Below, piece after piece: positions 1 through 6,884 of a stretch of 64,000 nucleotides of DNA. Position 1 is the stretch's first letter, and the number at the start of each line of letters is the position of its first letter. The position numbers and the translations under genes are program-made. This stretch comes from Nocardiopsis suaedae (GTDB lineage Bacteria > Actinomycetota > Actinomycetes > Streptosporangiales > Streptosporangiaceae): contig NZ_JAQFWP010000018.1 of the NCBI RefSeq assembly GCF_027706745.1, forward strand, positions 1 through 64,000. The letters run 5' to 3'. Below the pieces are notes generated by a model. That model made no database searches, was not told the origin of the DNA, and saw only the letters and a list, made by a program, of their open reading frames with translations.

Positions 1-76
1 TGCCGGGGTAGATGCGCGGTTCCCACCGCACCGGCCGGAAGGTGGGCGGGCGGGGTGTGCGGGACGAGGCGGACAT
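1..76 (-). CDS. ATP-binding regulatory protein (HATPase type), N-terminal fragment
   Basis: Reading leftward from an ATG at 76, the reverse strand is open to the window edge and encodes about 25 residues (starting MSASSRTPRP and running into RWEPRIYPG). A G-rich ribosome-binding stretch lies just upstream. In actinomycetes the XRE/DUF5753 plus DUF397 pair found immediately to the right is very often divergent from a small ATP-binding protein of the anti-sigma/HATPase family whose N-terminus looks like this. The assignment rests mainly on that context, because no catalytic motif lies inside the fragment. A GTG four codons upstream (88) is an alternative start. Confidence 0.4.
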   Translation of the reverse strand, partial: MSASSRTPRPPTFRPVRWEPRIYPG

Positions 77-271
77 GGGTGCCCCCACGGGGTTCGTGCG
101 CCACCGGTGGCGGCGCGAGTACGACCAGTGAGCGCTAGCATGCACCGTGAGACTAGAAAATGCAACGGTGGTATTTATGATTGGGGGCATTATCCTGAAA
201 CGCGTGGTTTCCTGTCGGGGGTCCGTATGATCGCCGTAGCCAAGCAGCGCCGAGACCCCGAGGAGGAGGCG

Positions 272-1108
272 ATGGGCAACGGAGGGCCAGTGCGCCGGAG
301 GCACTTGCTCAGGGAGCTCAAGCGCCTCCGAGGTGCCGTCGGGCTGTCCCAGGACGAGGTGTCCTCGCAGATGGGCTGGGACAGGGGCAAGATCCATCGC
401 CTGGAGGGCGGTCGGCTCCAAAGGATCAAGGCGTCGGACGTCATCGCTCTGTGCAGGCTCTACCAGGTGACGGAGGAAGAAACCGAGAACCTGGCCGAGA
501 TAGCGCGGGAGTCAAGGCAGAAGAGCTGGTGGTACCGATATAAGAACGTCTTCGCGGGGCCCTTCATCGGGCTAGAGGCCGAGGCCTCCGCGATATATGA
601 GTACAGCGCGTCGATCGTCCCCGGGCTCCTCCAGACCGAGGACTACATGGTCGCTCTCATGGAGAGTTCGGCGGGGCTCATATCTACCCAGGACGAGAAG
701 TCCAAGCGTGTCGAAGCGCGTTTGGAGCGCCAGCGCTCCTTGATGGAGCGGACTGATCCTGCTCGGTTGTGGATGATCATCGACGAGGCGGCCCTGCGTC
801 GGCAGGTCGGTGGGACGGACGTCATGCGCAGGCAGATCGCGCACCTCGTCGACGTCAATCAGCGCCCCAATATCGATCTCCAGGTACTCCCGTTCGATGC
901 TGGGGCGCATGCCGCCGCTGGATTCCAGTTCAGCATCCTAGTCTTCTCGGAGACGGACTCCATCGTCTATATCGAGGCCGACCAGGACGGCTTGTACCTC
1001 GAAGAGGAGGAGCAGATCGCGCGCTATAGACTGGTGTTCGATCGGCTTCAGGCGTCGGCCATATCGGTCGAGAGGACCAACGGCCTCCTGGCCTCCCTCA
1101 CCAGTTAG
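272..1108 (+). CDS. XRE-family transcriptional regulator with DUF5753 domain
   Basis: This 278-residue cytoplasmic DNA-binding regulator has an N-terminal XRE helix-turn-helix (about residues 10-65, with GLSQDEV, MGWDRGKIHRLE and the following helix). A C-terminal DUF5753 domain follows, recognisable by YEYSASIVPGLLQTEDYM and the DLQVLPFDAGAHAA segment. The ATG at 272 is chosen because a perfect AGGAGGAGG ribosome site sits directly before it and the length fits the family; the frame stays open further upstream. It is followed 23 bp later by a DUF397 gene, its usual partner. Members act in development and secondary metabolism in streptomycetes; the target here is unknown. Confidence 0.88.
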   Translation: MGNGGPVRRRHLLRELKRLRGAVGLSQDEVSSQMGWDRGKIHRLEGGRLQRIKASDVIALCRLYQVTEEETENLAEIARESRQKSWWYRYKNVFAGPFIGLEAEASAIYEYSASIVPGLLQTEDYMVALMESSAGLISTQDEKSKRVEARLERQRSLMERTDPARLWMIIDEAALRRQVGGTDVMRRQIAHLVDVNQRPNIDLQVLPFDAGAHAAAGFQFSILVFSETDSIVYIEADQDGLYLEEEEQIARYRLVFDRLQASAISVERTNGLLASLTS

Positions 1109-1131
1109 CCTGCACAGATTAGAGAAGACCC

Positions 1132-1320
1132 ATGGACCTGAACGGCATGTGGAAGAAGTCCAGCTACAGTGCCGCCACTAGCAACAACTGCGTCGAGGTC
1201 GCCGACGCCCCCGGCGCCAGCGCCGTGCGCGATACCAAGCACCGTGACCTCGGCGCCCTGCGCTTCGGCTCCCCTGAGTGGCGCGCCTTCATCGACGCCG
1301 CCAAGCGGGGTGCCTTCTAA
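1132..1320 (+). CDS. DUF397 domain protein, partner of the upstream XRE regulator
   Basis: The small 62-residue protein matches the DUF397 pattern: N-terminal W-KSSYS, a central NNCVEVA with the typical Cys-Val-Glu-Val strand, VRDTKHRDLGALRF, then SPEWRAFIDAAKRGAF at the end. DUF397 proteins are encoded next to XRE/DUF5753 regulators and are thought to modulate them. Here the gap is 23 bp, so co-transcription is likely. Some DUF397 proteins have been proposed to work as toxin-antitoxin-like partners of the regulator, but nothing in this sequence proves that. Confidence 0.85.
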   Translation: MDLNGMWKKSSYSAATSNNCVEVADAPGASAVRDTKHRDLGALRFGSPEWRAFIDAAKRGAF

Positions 1321-1327
1321 CCCACCA

Positions 1328-1750
1328 GTGCCTCCCCTTCACTCCGTCTCTGTCGCCGGTGCGGTCGTCCGTGAGGACGGCCGCATCCTGGCCATTCGCC
1401 GTGCCGACAACGGGCACTGGGAGCCCCCGGGCGGTGTCCTTGAGCCGAGTGAGGACATCGAGGCCGGTGTTCGCCGCGAGATCCGTGAGGAGACCGGCCT
1501 GCATGTGCGCGTCGGCCCCCTCACCGGCGTCTACAAGAACATGAAGGCCCACGTCGTGGCGCTGGTCTTCCGCTGCGCACCTGCTTCGGGCGCGCCGCAT
1601 CTCACCGACGAGACCACCGGTATCGACTGGCTCACCCCCGACGAGATCGAGGCCCGTATGGCGCCCGCCTACGCTTGCCGCCTCCTCGACGCGCTCACCC
1701 CGGGTACTCCACCTGCCATCCGCGTCCACGACGGTCGCGACCTCCTCTGA
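1328..1750 (+). CDS. NUDIX hydrolase
   Basis: A complete Nudix box is present: GG-x4-E-x7-REIREETGL (about residues 36-59 from the chosen start), providing the Glu residues that bind the divalent metal for cleavage of a nucleoside diphosphate linked to another group. The fold begins with SVSVAGAVVREDGRILAIRR, normal for short Nudix enzymes of about 140 residues. The start is taken as the GTG at 1328, seven bases after the DUF397 stop; the frame is open further upstream but that part overlaps DUF397. Its place at the end of the XRE/DUF397 unit suggests co-transcription. The substrate cannot be read from sequence. Confidence 0.8.
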   Translation: MPPLHSVSVAGAVVREDGRILAIRRADNGHWEPPGGVLEPSEDIEAGVRREIREETGLHVRVGPLTGVYKNMKAHVVALVFRCAPASGAPHLTDETTGIDWLTPDEIEARMAPAYACRLLDALTPGTPPAIRVHDGRDLL

Positions 1751-1781
1751 AGTGTGGTGTCGGCGGATGGCGCCGCCGCCG

Positions 1782-2798
1782 TCACCCATCGTGCGTGGAC
1801 CAGTAGCCCTCCAGCTCGGGCCCCAGCTCTTCCGCCGCCTGCATGGGTAGGGAGTGCGTGGTCTCGGGCCACACGGTCACCGGGGCCATGCCGAGGCTCC
1901 GGGCCCGGTCGACCGCCTCCCCGCCTCCCGCGAGCGACTTCTCTGCCGCGATGTCGACACGCACCGGCATCTCCATCGACCGCCACTCGTCATCCGTGAA
2001 GGTCCTCGGGACCTGAGTTGGGGCGGCGTAGTGCTCGGCCCCCTCGTCCACCATCACCGACATCGGCGTGCGCTCGCGCACCTCCTCCACCGTCGTACCG
2101 CCGATCTCCGCGAGCGCGCGGTCCTTCCAGGGCTGGGGCGCGGGCAGGATCAGCAGCGACGACCACAGGTACACCGACACCGGCAGCGCCTCCAGCACCA
2201 CCACCGGTTCGAGCAGTGTCAGGGAGGCGACCCGCCCGGGGCGGTCCAAGGCATGGGTCGCGGCGACGGCCCCGCCGAACGAGTGCCCCACCATGTGCGC
2301 GCGGTCGATGTCCAGGCCCGCGAGCATCTGCTCCACCCACTCCGCCCGGTCGGCGAACGAGGCGAAGGGCACGGACTGGGTGGACATCCCCGAGTCGCCG
2401 ATCGCGTCCATGGCGTAGAGGGTGCGGCCGCCGATCCAGGACGGCAGGTTGTCGCCCCACATCGGCGCGCCGGAGCTGATCCCGGGCAGCAGCACGGCCG
2501 GCAGGCGCCCGTCCGCCGCGTCCTTCCCGGCCGCCCACTCGTAGACGCGCACGGTGCCGAACCCGGTGCGCACGTCGTGGGTGCGGGTCGGCTCGGGCAG
2601 GTCCTCCATCACGGCGTCATAGGCCGCCCGGTAGGAGTCGTACCCCTCCTGGCTGCGCCAGTGGCCGACCTGCGGCTCGGGGGCGACGATCCCGGCCGCC
2701 TTGTCGATGGCGAGCCACGCGGCGACCAGGACCGCGAGGACCTTCAGGGCCGTCAGCGTGCGGCGCCGCCGGGGCCGGCGGTTCGGTCCGGTGCTCAT
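1782..2798 (-). CDS. alpha/beta hydrolase, membrane-anchored or secreted
   Basis: The 338-residue protein has a basic N-terminus (GPNRRPRRRR) and a hydrophobic segment (about residues 18-38) that is a signal anchor or uncleaved signal, so the catalytic domain is probably outside the membrane. The nucleophile elbow GHSFGG (Ser near residue 173) and the late THS (His) fit the alpha/beta hydrolase triad. An oxyanion-type segment LLPGISSGAPMWGDN lies before it. The gene is transcribed away from the tetR gene at 2891, and the intervening 92 bp hold two matched palindromes, so TetR control is likely. The substrate is unknown (esterase or lipase-like). Confidence 0.82.
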   Translation of the reverse strand: MSTGPNRRPRRRRTLTALKVLAVLVAAWLAIDKAAGIVAPEPQVGHWRSQEGYDSYRAAYDAVMEDLPEPTRTHDVRTGFGTVRVYEWAAGKDAADGRLPAVLLPGISSGAPMWGDNLPSWIGGRTLYAMDAIGDSGMSTQSVPFASFADRAEWVEQMLAGLDIDRAHMVGHSFGGAVAATHALDRPGRVASLTLLEPVVVLEALPVSVYLWSSLLILPAPQPWKDRALAEIGGTTVEEVRERTPMSVMVDEGAEHYAAPTQVPRTFTDDEWRSMEMPVRVDIAAEKSLAGGGEAVDRARSLGMAPVTVWPETTHSLPMQAAEELGPELEGYWSTHDG

Positions 2799-2810
2799 GG
2801 AGACCCCCGC

Positions 2811-2826
2811 AAATACAGTCGTATTG
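2811..2826. promoter_or_regulatory. TetR-type operator, copy 1 (AATAC-N4-GTATT)
   Basis: Half-sites AATAC (2812-2816) and GTATT (2821-2825) are separated by four bases. The site lies 13-28 bp upstream of the hydrolase ATG at 2798, so it would cover that promoter or leader. The same half-sites and spacing recur 44 bp to the right. Confidence 0.6.
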
Positions 2827-2854
2827 ATCCCTCGGTGTGAGTGTACACACCGGT

Positions 2855-2870
2855 CAATACGGCCGTATTG
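2855..2870. promoter_or_regulatory. TetR-type operator, copy 2 (perfect 16-bp palindrome)
   Basis: CAATACGGCCGTATTG is a perfect palindrome with the same AATAC-N4-GTATT core as copy 1. It ends 20 bp before the tetR start codon and lies just upstream of the leaderless -10 element TAGGGT (2879-2884), placed to block tetR transcription. Confidence 0.7.
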
Positions 2871-2878
2871 GCAGCCGC

Positions 2879-2884
2879 TAGGGT
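2879..2884 (+). promoter_or_regulatory. -10 element of a leaderless tetR promoter
   Basis: TAGGGT is followed by six bases and then the ATG at 2891. This spacing puts the predicted transcript start at or next to the start codon, and no Shine-Dalgarno sequence is visible except a run of G. Confidence 0.5.
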
Positions 2885-2890
2885 GGGGGC

Positions 2891-3457
2891 ATGGACAGCA
2901 CGGATCCCGACGACCGCCGGACCGCGATCATCCGCGCGGTGTGGCGGGTGATCGCCGAGAGCGGCATGGGCGCGGTGTCGATGCGGAACGTGGCGTCGGC
3001 CGCGGGGGTGTCGGTGGGCAGGATCCAGTACTGGTTCCGCAGCAAGGACGAGCTCCTGCGGGCCAGCCTGGAGGCGATGGTGGCGGGCGCGGAGGAACGC
3101 CACTCGGCCGAGACCGAAGGGGCCGACGACCGCGAGGCGCTGTGGCGGCTCATCGCGGGGCCGATCCCGCTGGCGGAGTCGTCCCGGGCGATGGTGTCGG
3201 TGTTCCACCAGTACGTGGCCGCCGGGATCAGCCACCCGGGCCTGGCGGAGCTGCTGGCCGAGGCCAAGGAGGGTGCGGAGGCCGAGGCGGCGCGGCTGCT
3301 GCGGCGGGCCGCCCCCGGTGTCGCCGACGCCCGCCAGGCGGCGCGCTCGCTGATGGCGACCGCCGACGGGCTGACGATGCGCGTGCTGATCGGAGGCCTA
3401 TCGGCCGCCGAGGCGGAACATACCCTGCGCACCGAGGTCGACCGGGTGGCGGGCTGA
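2891..3457 (+). CDS. TetR/AcrR-family transcriptional repressor
   Basis: The 188-residue protein has a standard TetR N-terminal domain: an alpha-1 helix (AIIRAVWRVIAESG), then MGAVSMRNVASAAGVSVGRIQYWFRSKDELL, the helix-turn-helix with the conserved YWF-x-SKDELL end. The C-terminal part (about residues 60-188) is helical and ligand-binding. Two operators with AATAC-N4-GTATT cores occupy the divergent intergenic region, so it most likely represses itself and the alpha/beta hydrolase at 1782-2798. The inducer is unknown, but may be a substrate of that hydrolase. Confidence 0.88.
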   Translation: MDSTDPDDRRTAIIRAVWRVIAESGMGAVSMRNVASAAGVSVGRIQYWFRSKDELLRASLEAMVAGAEERHSAETEGADDREALWRLIAGPIPLAESSRAMVSVFHQYVAAGISHPGLAELLAEAKEGAEAEAARLLRRAAPGVADARQAARSLMATADGLTMRVLIGGLSAAEAEHTLRTEVDRVAG

Positions 3458-3885
3458 CCTCCACATCGCGGCTGTAGTGCGGACGTCCCGGGCCGACTGA
3501 AAAACCTGCCTCCTTTACTTATTTGTCCGATGCCGCCCCGGCGTGCCCGCCTTCCAGGGCGAGGTGTTCACGCAGAAGAACCGATGCATCGGTGCACAGG
3601 ATGCTGTTCTTTTGGGTGCGTTTCGGGTGACGAAGTCGGGCTTGAGTGCTGTCCGAAAATCGTCGTCCGTGCGGCGGCCTCTTGTGGTTGCGCTCACACT
3701 ACCTATTGGTATACGCGGGAGTAGATTTTCATTTCCATCCGTGACCGGCGCACATTCGGAAGCGGAGGGTGACGGCGCCGAACCCGGTGAAACGGGCCAC
3801 CCTTGTGCACCCGTTTCCCCTCACCCAGGGCGACGTTAAGGTGACCGCGCCATTTGCTCCCCATGCGAACCAAAGGAGCGGTCAG
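3458..3885. other. 428-bp intergenic region of lower GC
   Basis: No convincing gene is seen; the short frames here lack ribosome sites and family resemblance. The base composition is visibly more A/T-rich than the neighbours. It contains a perfect 12-bp palindrome CCGATGCATCGG (3581-3592) and a hairpin with 8-bp arms GAAACGGG (3789-3796) and CCCGTTTC (3810-3817) about 70 bp before the next start codon, which may be a leader structure or operator. Confidence 0.5.
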
Positions 3886-4401
3886 GTGAAGAAAACGCTT
3901 CCCCGAGCTGCCGTCGGCGGCGCGGCCCTGCTGCTGAGCACGGCGCTCACCTCCGGGACGGCGTCCGCCGCGGGGGACGAGCACTGCATCGCCAACATGG
4001 ACACCGGCGAGCAGGAGTGCTTCGCCACCCTGGACGCGGCGATCTCCGCCGCCGAGGAGGAGACCGAGCCCTCCGGGCCCACCACCCTGAGCGCGCAGGC
4101 CCAGAACGACGTCATCCAAGGCACCTTCTTCACGGAGCGGGGCTACGGCGGAGACTCGCTGACGATCTGGGGCGAAGCCCCCTGCGTCAAGGACGGCTGG
4201 GTGGACTACGAGTTCAACCTCACCGGGGACTTCGCAGGCTGGGCCAACAGGATCTCCTCGGCTCAGCCGTGGGCCGACTGCTGGATCTGGCTCTACCCCG
4301 AGCCCGACCTCGGCGGGTCCCGTGACGGCCCGTACAAGGAGAACACCGCCTACGTCGGCGACTTCATGAACGACCGCACCGACTCGATCGGCTTCAGCTG
4401 A
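3886..4401 (+). CDS. secreted beta/gamma-crystallin-like (peptidase-inhibitor I36 type) protein
   Basis: A Sec signal peptide (KKT start, hydrophobic AAVGGAALLLSTAL, cleavage near TASA-AG) leads into a cysteine-containing segment HCIANMDTGEQECFATL. A Greek-key-like domain follows, with GYGGDSLTIWG and the ending MNDRTDSIGFS. This layout, especially the N-terminal D-TGE-C-x-L stretch and the terminal MNDRT-SI-x-S, is typical of small secreted beta/gamma-crystallin-like proteins of streptomycetes, some of which are protease inhibitors or antifungal. The GTG at 3886 is preferred: AAAGGAG lies seven bases upstream and the signal peptide begins there. Exact activity is unknown. Confidence 0.72.
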   Translation: MKKTLPRAAVGGAALLLSTALTSGTASAAGDEHCIANMDTGEQECFATLDAAISAAEEETEPSGPTTLSAQAQNDVIQGTFFTERGYGGDSLTIWGEAPCVKDGWVDYEFNLTGDFAGWANRISSAQPWADCWIWLYPEPDLGGSRDGPYKENTAYVGDFMNDRTDSIGFS

Positions 4402-4482
4402 CGCCTTCCCCTGCCTCTGAAGCGCGTGTCCCCACCTTTGAAGCACGCGCCCCCACTTCTGAGAGGAAGACGGAATCCCCCC

Positions 4483-5094
4483 ATGCGAAAACGATGGACT
4501 CTCCGCACCGCCATGATCGCCGCGGCGCTCATGGCGGGGTTCACCCCCGCCCCCGCTCTCGCCGACCACGAGGACACGCCCACCGCTCGCCAGCTCCTGG
4601 AGCTGTGCGACAACGGCACCGACGTCTGCGTCTTCCACCCCGAAGGCCGACCCGAATACGTCGCGGGCACCACGCGGCAGGTCGGCAAAGAGGTCTACAA
4701 CTGCACCGGCCGGGAGCAGCGGTTCACGGTCGGCTGGTCGGACACCACCTCGGAGTCCAACAGCGTCGGCCTCTCCCTGAGCGCCGAGTACGGCTTCGCC
4801 GAGGTCTTCAAGGCCACCTTCGAGGCGACCTACGAGCGCACCTGGACCAACTCCCACACCGAGAGCCAGACCACCACGGTCTTCACCGGCCCCGGCGAGG
4901 TCGGCTGGGTGGAGCGCCAGCCCCGGATGGAGCGCGTCGGGGGCACCTATGAGCTGCACTTCCCCGACCGCTATTACGGCCACTACTACTGGTACGTCCC
5001 CTTCGAGGCCACCGGCCCCGCGCCGGGCGGCGACGAGGCGATCGTGCAGAAGACCCGCCCCATGACCCAGGCTGAGAGGAACGCGTGCCCGTGA
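4483..5094 (+). CDS. secreted protein of unknown function, tandem paralogue A
   Basis: The 203-residue precursor has a Sec signal peptide (RKRWTLRTAMIAAALMAG, cleavage near ALA-DH). The mature protein begins with DHEDTPTARQLLELCDNG and has a central region rich in alternating Ser/Thr and hydrophobic residues (SDTTSESNSVGLSLSAE to NSHTESQTTTVF). It ends with an aromatic block, RYYGHYYWYVPFEATGP. Two cysteines (LCDNG, DVCVF) may form a disulfide. The next gene is a close paralogue overlapping by ten bases. The alternating-strand pattern recalls beta-pore-forming or beta-sandwich proteins, but no characterised family can be named with confidence. Confidence 0.75.
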   Translation: MRKRWTLRTAMIAAALMAGFTPAPALADHEDTPTARQLLELCDNGTDVCVFHPEGRPEYVAGTTRQVGKEVYNCTGREQRFTVGWSDTTSESNSVGLSLSAEYGFAEVFKATFEATYERTWTNSHTESQTTTVFTGPGEVGWVERQPRMERVGGTYELHFPDRYYGHYYWYVPFEATGPAPGGDEAIVQKTRPMTQAERNACP

Positions 5095-5720
5095 CCACGG
5101 CAACGGCGCTCCGCCGGACCACCGTCGCCTGCGGCTCCGCCGCGGCGGCCCTCCTCCTCGCGGCCGGCCTCGCCGCCCCGGCCCACGCCGACCACGAGGA
5201 CACGCCCACCGCCCGCCAGCTCCTGGAGCTGTGCGACAACGGCACCGACGTCTGCGTCTTCCACCCCGAGGGGCCGGTGCAGGAGCACCAGGCGGCCCGT
5301 CGCGTGGTCGGCTCCCCGGTCTACAACTGCACCGACCGGGAGCAGTGGATGTCGGTCGGCTGGTCCGACACCACCAGCGACACCAACAGCGTCGGCCTGT
5401 CGTTGGGCGGCCAGTACGGCTTCTCCGAGGTCTTCAAGGTCTCCTTCGAGGTCACGTACGGCCATGAATGGAAGACCTCGCACACCGAGTCCCAGACCAC
5501 GACGGTCATCGCGGGGCCCGGCGAGGTCGGACGGGTGTACGTGGGCCCGAGGATGCAGACCGTGAACGGCACGTACGAGCTGCACTTCCCGGACCGCTAC
5601 TACGGCCACTACTACTGGTACGTCCCCTTCGAGGCGACCGGACCGACCGGTGACCAGGGCGGAACCGTCACCCAGTCGACGCGGCCGATGACCTCCGAGG
5701 AGCGCGCCGCACACTGCTGA
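5085..5720 (+). CDS. secreted protein of unknown function, tandem paralogue B
   Basis: The 211-residue precursor has a signal peptide (TTVACGSAAAALLLAAG, cleavage near AHA-DH). Its mature part begins with the same DHEDTPTARQLLELCDNG stretch as the preceding gene, and the first stretch of about 28 mature residues is nearly identical even at DNA level, whereas the signal peptides and later parts differ. The body again shows SDTTSDTNSVGLSLGGQ, SHTESQTTTV and RYYGHYYWYVPFEATGP. It starts at GTG 5085 (or GTG 5091) inside the end of paralogue A, with GAGAGGA upstream, so the two are translationally coupled. It is followed by a strong hairpin terminator. Confidence 0.75.
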   Translation: MPVTTATALRRTTVACGSAAAALLLAAGLAAPAHADHEDTPTARQLLELCDNGTDVCVFHPEGPVQEHQAARRVVGSPVYNCTDREQWMSVGWSDTTSDTNSVGLSLGGQYGFSEVFKVSFEVTYGHEWKTSHTESQTTTVIAGPGEVGRVYVGPRMQTVNGTYELHFPDRYYGHYYWYVPFEATGPTGDQGGTVTQSTRPMTSEERAAHC

Positions 5721-5728
5721 TCCGCACC

Positions 5729-5762
5729 GGGGCCGGGCGCACCGCAGGGGGCGCCCGGCCCC
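5729..5762 (+). terminator. hairpin terminator of the secreted-protein operon
   Basis: A perfect 12-bp stem (GGGGCCGGGCGC at 5729-5740 with GCGCCCGGCCCC at 5751-5762) and a 10-nt loop lie nine bases after the paralogue B stop. There is no U-tract, as usual for high-GC actinomycetes. Confidence 0.75.
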
Positions 5763-5776
5763 CATTGCGTCGACGT

Positions 5777-5795
5777 TAAAGTAAGCCTTACCTTA
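5777..5795. promoter_or_regulatory. iron box (IdeR/DmdR operator)
   Basis: TAAAGTAAGCCTTACCTTA is a 19-bp near-perfect palindrome centred on C5786 with one mismatch between arms. It matches the actinobacterial IdeR/DmdR consensus TTAGGTTAGGCTAACCTAA well. It lies about 97 bp before the siderophore-interacting protein gene and predicts Fe(II)-dependent repression. Confidence 0.8.
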
Positions 5796-5891
5796 GGATG
5801 TGCATCGCCATGTCCCCGGGGGTGGGCCCAACCGCCATGGGCCGCCTCCGCCTCCGGGGCCGCCGGACCCCGGGGACGAGGAGTGGACCGC

Positions 5892-6689
5892 ATGCCCGTG
5901 CAGGCCCGTACCGAGACGTCGGACGTCACCGCCGTCGCCGCCCGCGCGGTCGGCACGTGCCGGGTCGCCGACCACATGGTCCGCGTCACCCTCGCCCACC
6001 CCTCCTTCGCCGACCCGGTGCGCTTCCCCTACCACGGCCCCGACCACCTCGTCCGGCTCCTCCTCCCCGGCGCGACCGGGGCGCTCAACCTTCCGCGCTC
6101 GTCGGCGGGCTGGTGGAAGGAGATCCAGGCCATGGACGAACCCGACCGCCCCCGGGTCCGCAACTACACGGTCCGCCGCATCGACCGCGCCCGCGCCGAG
6201 ATCGACGTCGACTTCGTCCTGCACACCGACAGCGCCGGGCCCGCCTCGGCCTGGGCCGCCGCCGCCCGTCCGGGCGACGGGATCGGCGTCCTCAGCGACC
6301 GCGCCGGGTACGCCCCGCCGGCCGGTGCCACCGACCTCCTCCTCGTGGCGGACGAGACGGCCCAGCCCGCCCTCGCCGCCATCATCGAGAGCCTCCCGGC
6401 CGACGCGCGCGCCCTGGCGATCCTCGAATACCGGCCCGGCAGCGCCCCCGGACTCCCCGCCCACCCCGGCGTCGAGCGCGTCCACCTCCACCCCGCCGAC
6501 GGTGCCGAGCCGGGCGAGGCCGCCCTCGCCCACGTGGAGGGCCGTGACCTCGGTCCGCTCGACTACGCGTGGATCTCGGGGGAGTCGACGCTGGCGACCT
6601 CCCTCCGCCGCCACCTCGTGTCCGGCCGGGGCATGGACAAGGACCGCGTCTTCTTCTGCGGCTACTGGAAGCGCGGCGTCTCCCACTGA
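5892..6689 (+). CDS. siderophore-interacting protein (ferric-siderophore reductase, SIP/ViuB family)
   Basis: The 265-residue cytoplasmic flavoprotein belongs to the NAD(P)H-dependent ferric-siderophore reductases that release iron from imported siderophores. The FAD-binding barrel carries the R-x-Y-T signature (RNYTVRR) and is followed by VDFVLH and the SAWAAAARPGDGIGV segment. The C-terminal part has LLLVADETAQPALAAI and AWISGEST, and it ends with FFCGYWKRG as in the family. The ATG at 5892 is preferred over the GTG at 5883 because GAGGAG sits eight bases upstream. An iron box upstream places it in the iron-starvation regulon, together with the unlinked transporter at 30.6 kb. Confidence 0.88.
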   Translation: MPVQARTETSDVTAVAARAVGTCRVADHMVRVTLAHPSFADPVRFPYHGPDHLVRLLLPGATGALNLPRSSAGWWKEIQAMDEPDRPRVRNYTVRRIDRARAEIDVDFVLHTDSAGPASAWAAAARPGDGIGVLSDRAGYAPPAGATDLLLVADETAQPALAAIIESLPADARALAILEYRPGSAPGLPAHPGVERVHLHPADGAEPGEAALAHVEGRDLGPLDYAWISGESTLATSLRRHLVSGRGMDKDRVFFCGYWKRGVSH

Positions 6690-6716
6690 CGGGGACGGCC
6701 CCTGAACGCGGCCGCC

Positions 6717-6884
6717 CCTAGGGCGTGTTTCTCGGATCATTTTCGGCTCGCGACCACCAGGACGACGCTCGCTGCGCCGGGACGCTCGAGCAGCCAACCA
6801 GGATGAACTTCGCGCCCCGTCTTGCGAGCGCCGCCCGGGACGGCCGCTCGCTGATCGAAAAGCCTCCGAGAAACACGCCCTAGG
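6717..6884. mobile_element. 168-bp MITE-like element with 20-bp perfect terminal inverted repeats
   Basis: CCTAGGGCGTGTTTCTCGGA at 6717-6736 is repeated as its exact reverse complement at 6865-6884. There is no transposase gene between the ends. The outermost CTAG on both sides may be a palindromic target duplication. The element sits between the SIP gene and the kinase, and its right end contains the kinase stop codon. This is consistent with a non-autonomous element mobilised in trans; the transposase family cannot be set from the ends alone. Confidence 0.6.

Noticed and set aside
12-131. 39-codon forward frame at the left edge (ATG 12 to TGA 131)
   Set aside because: It overlaps the better-supported reverse-strand ATP-binding fragment and has no supporting motif.
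3515-3724. Short frames in the 3458-3885 gap
   Set aside because: No ribosome sites, no family resemblance and poor codon bias; treated as non-coding.
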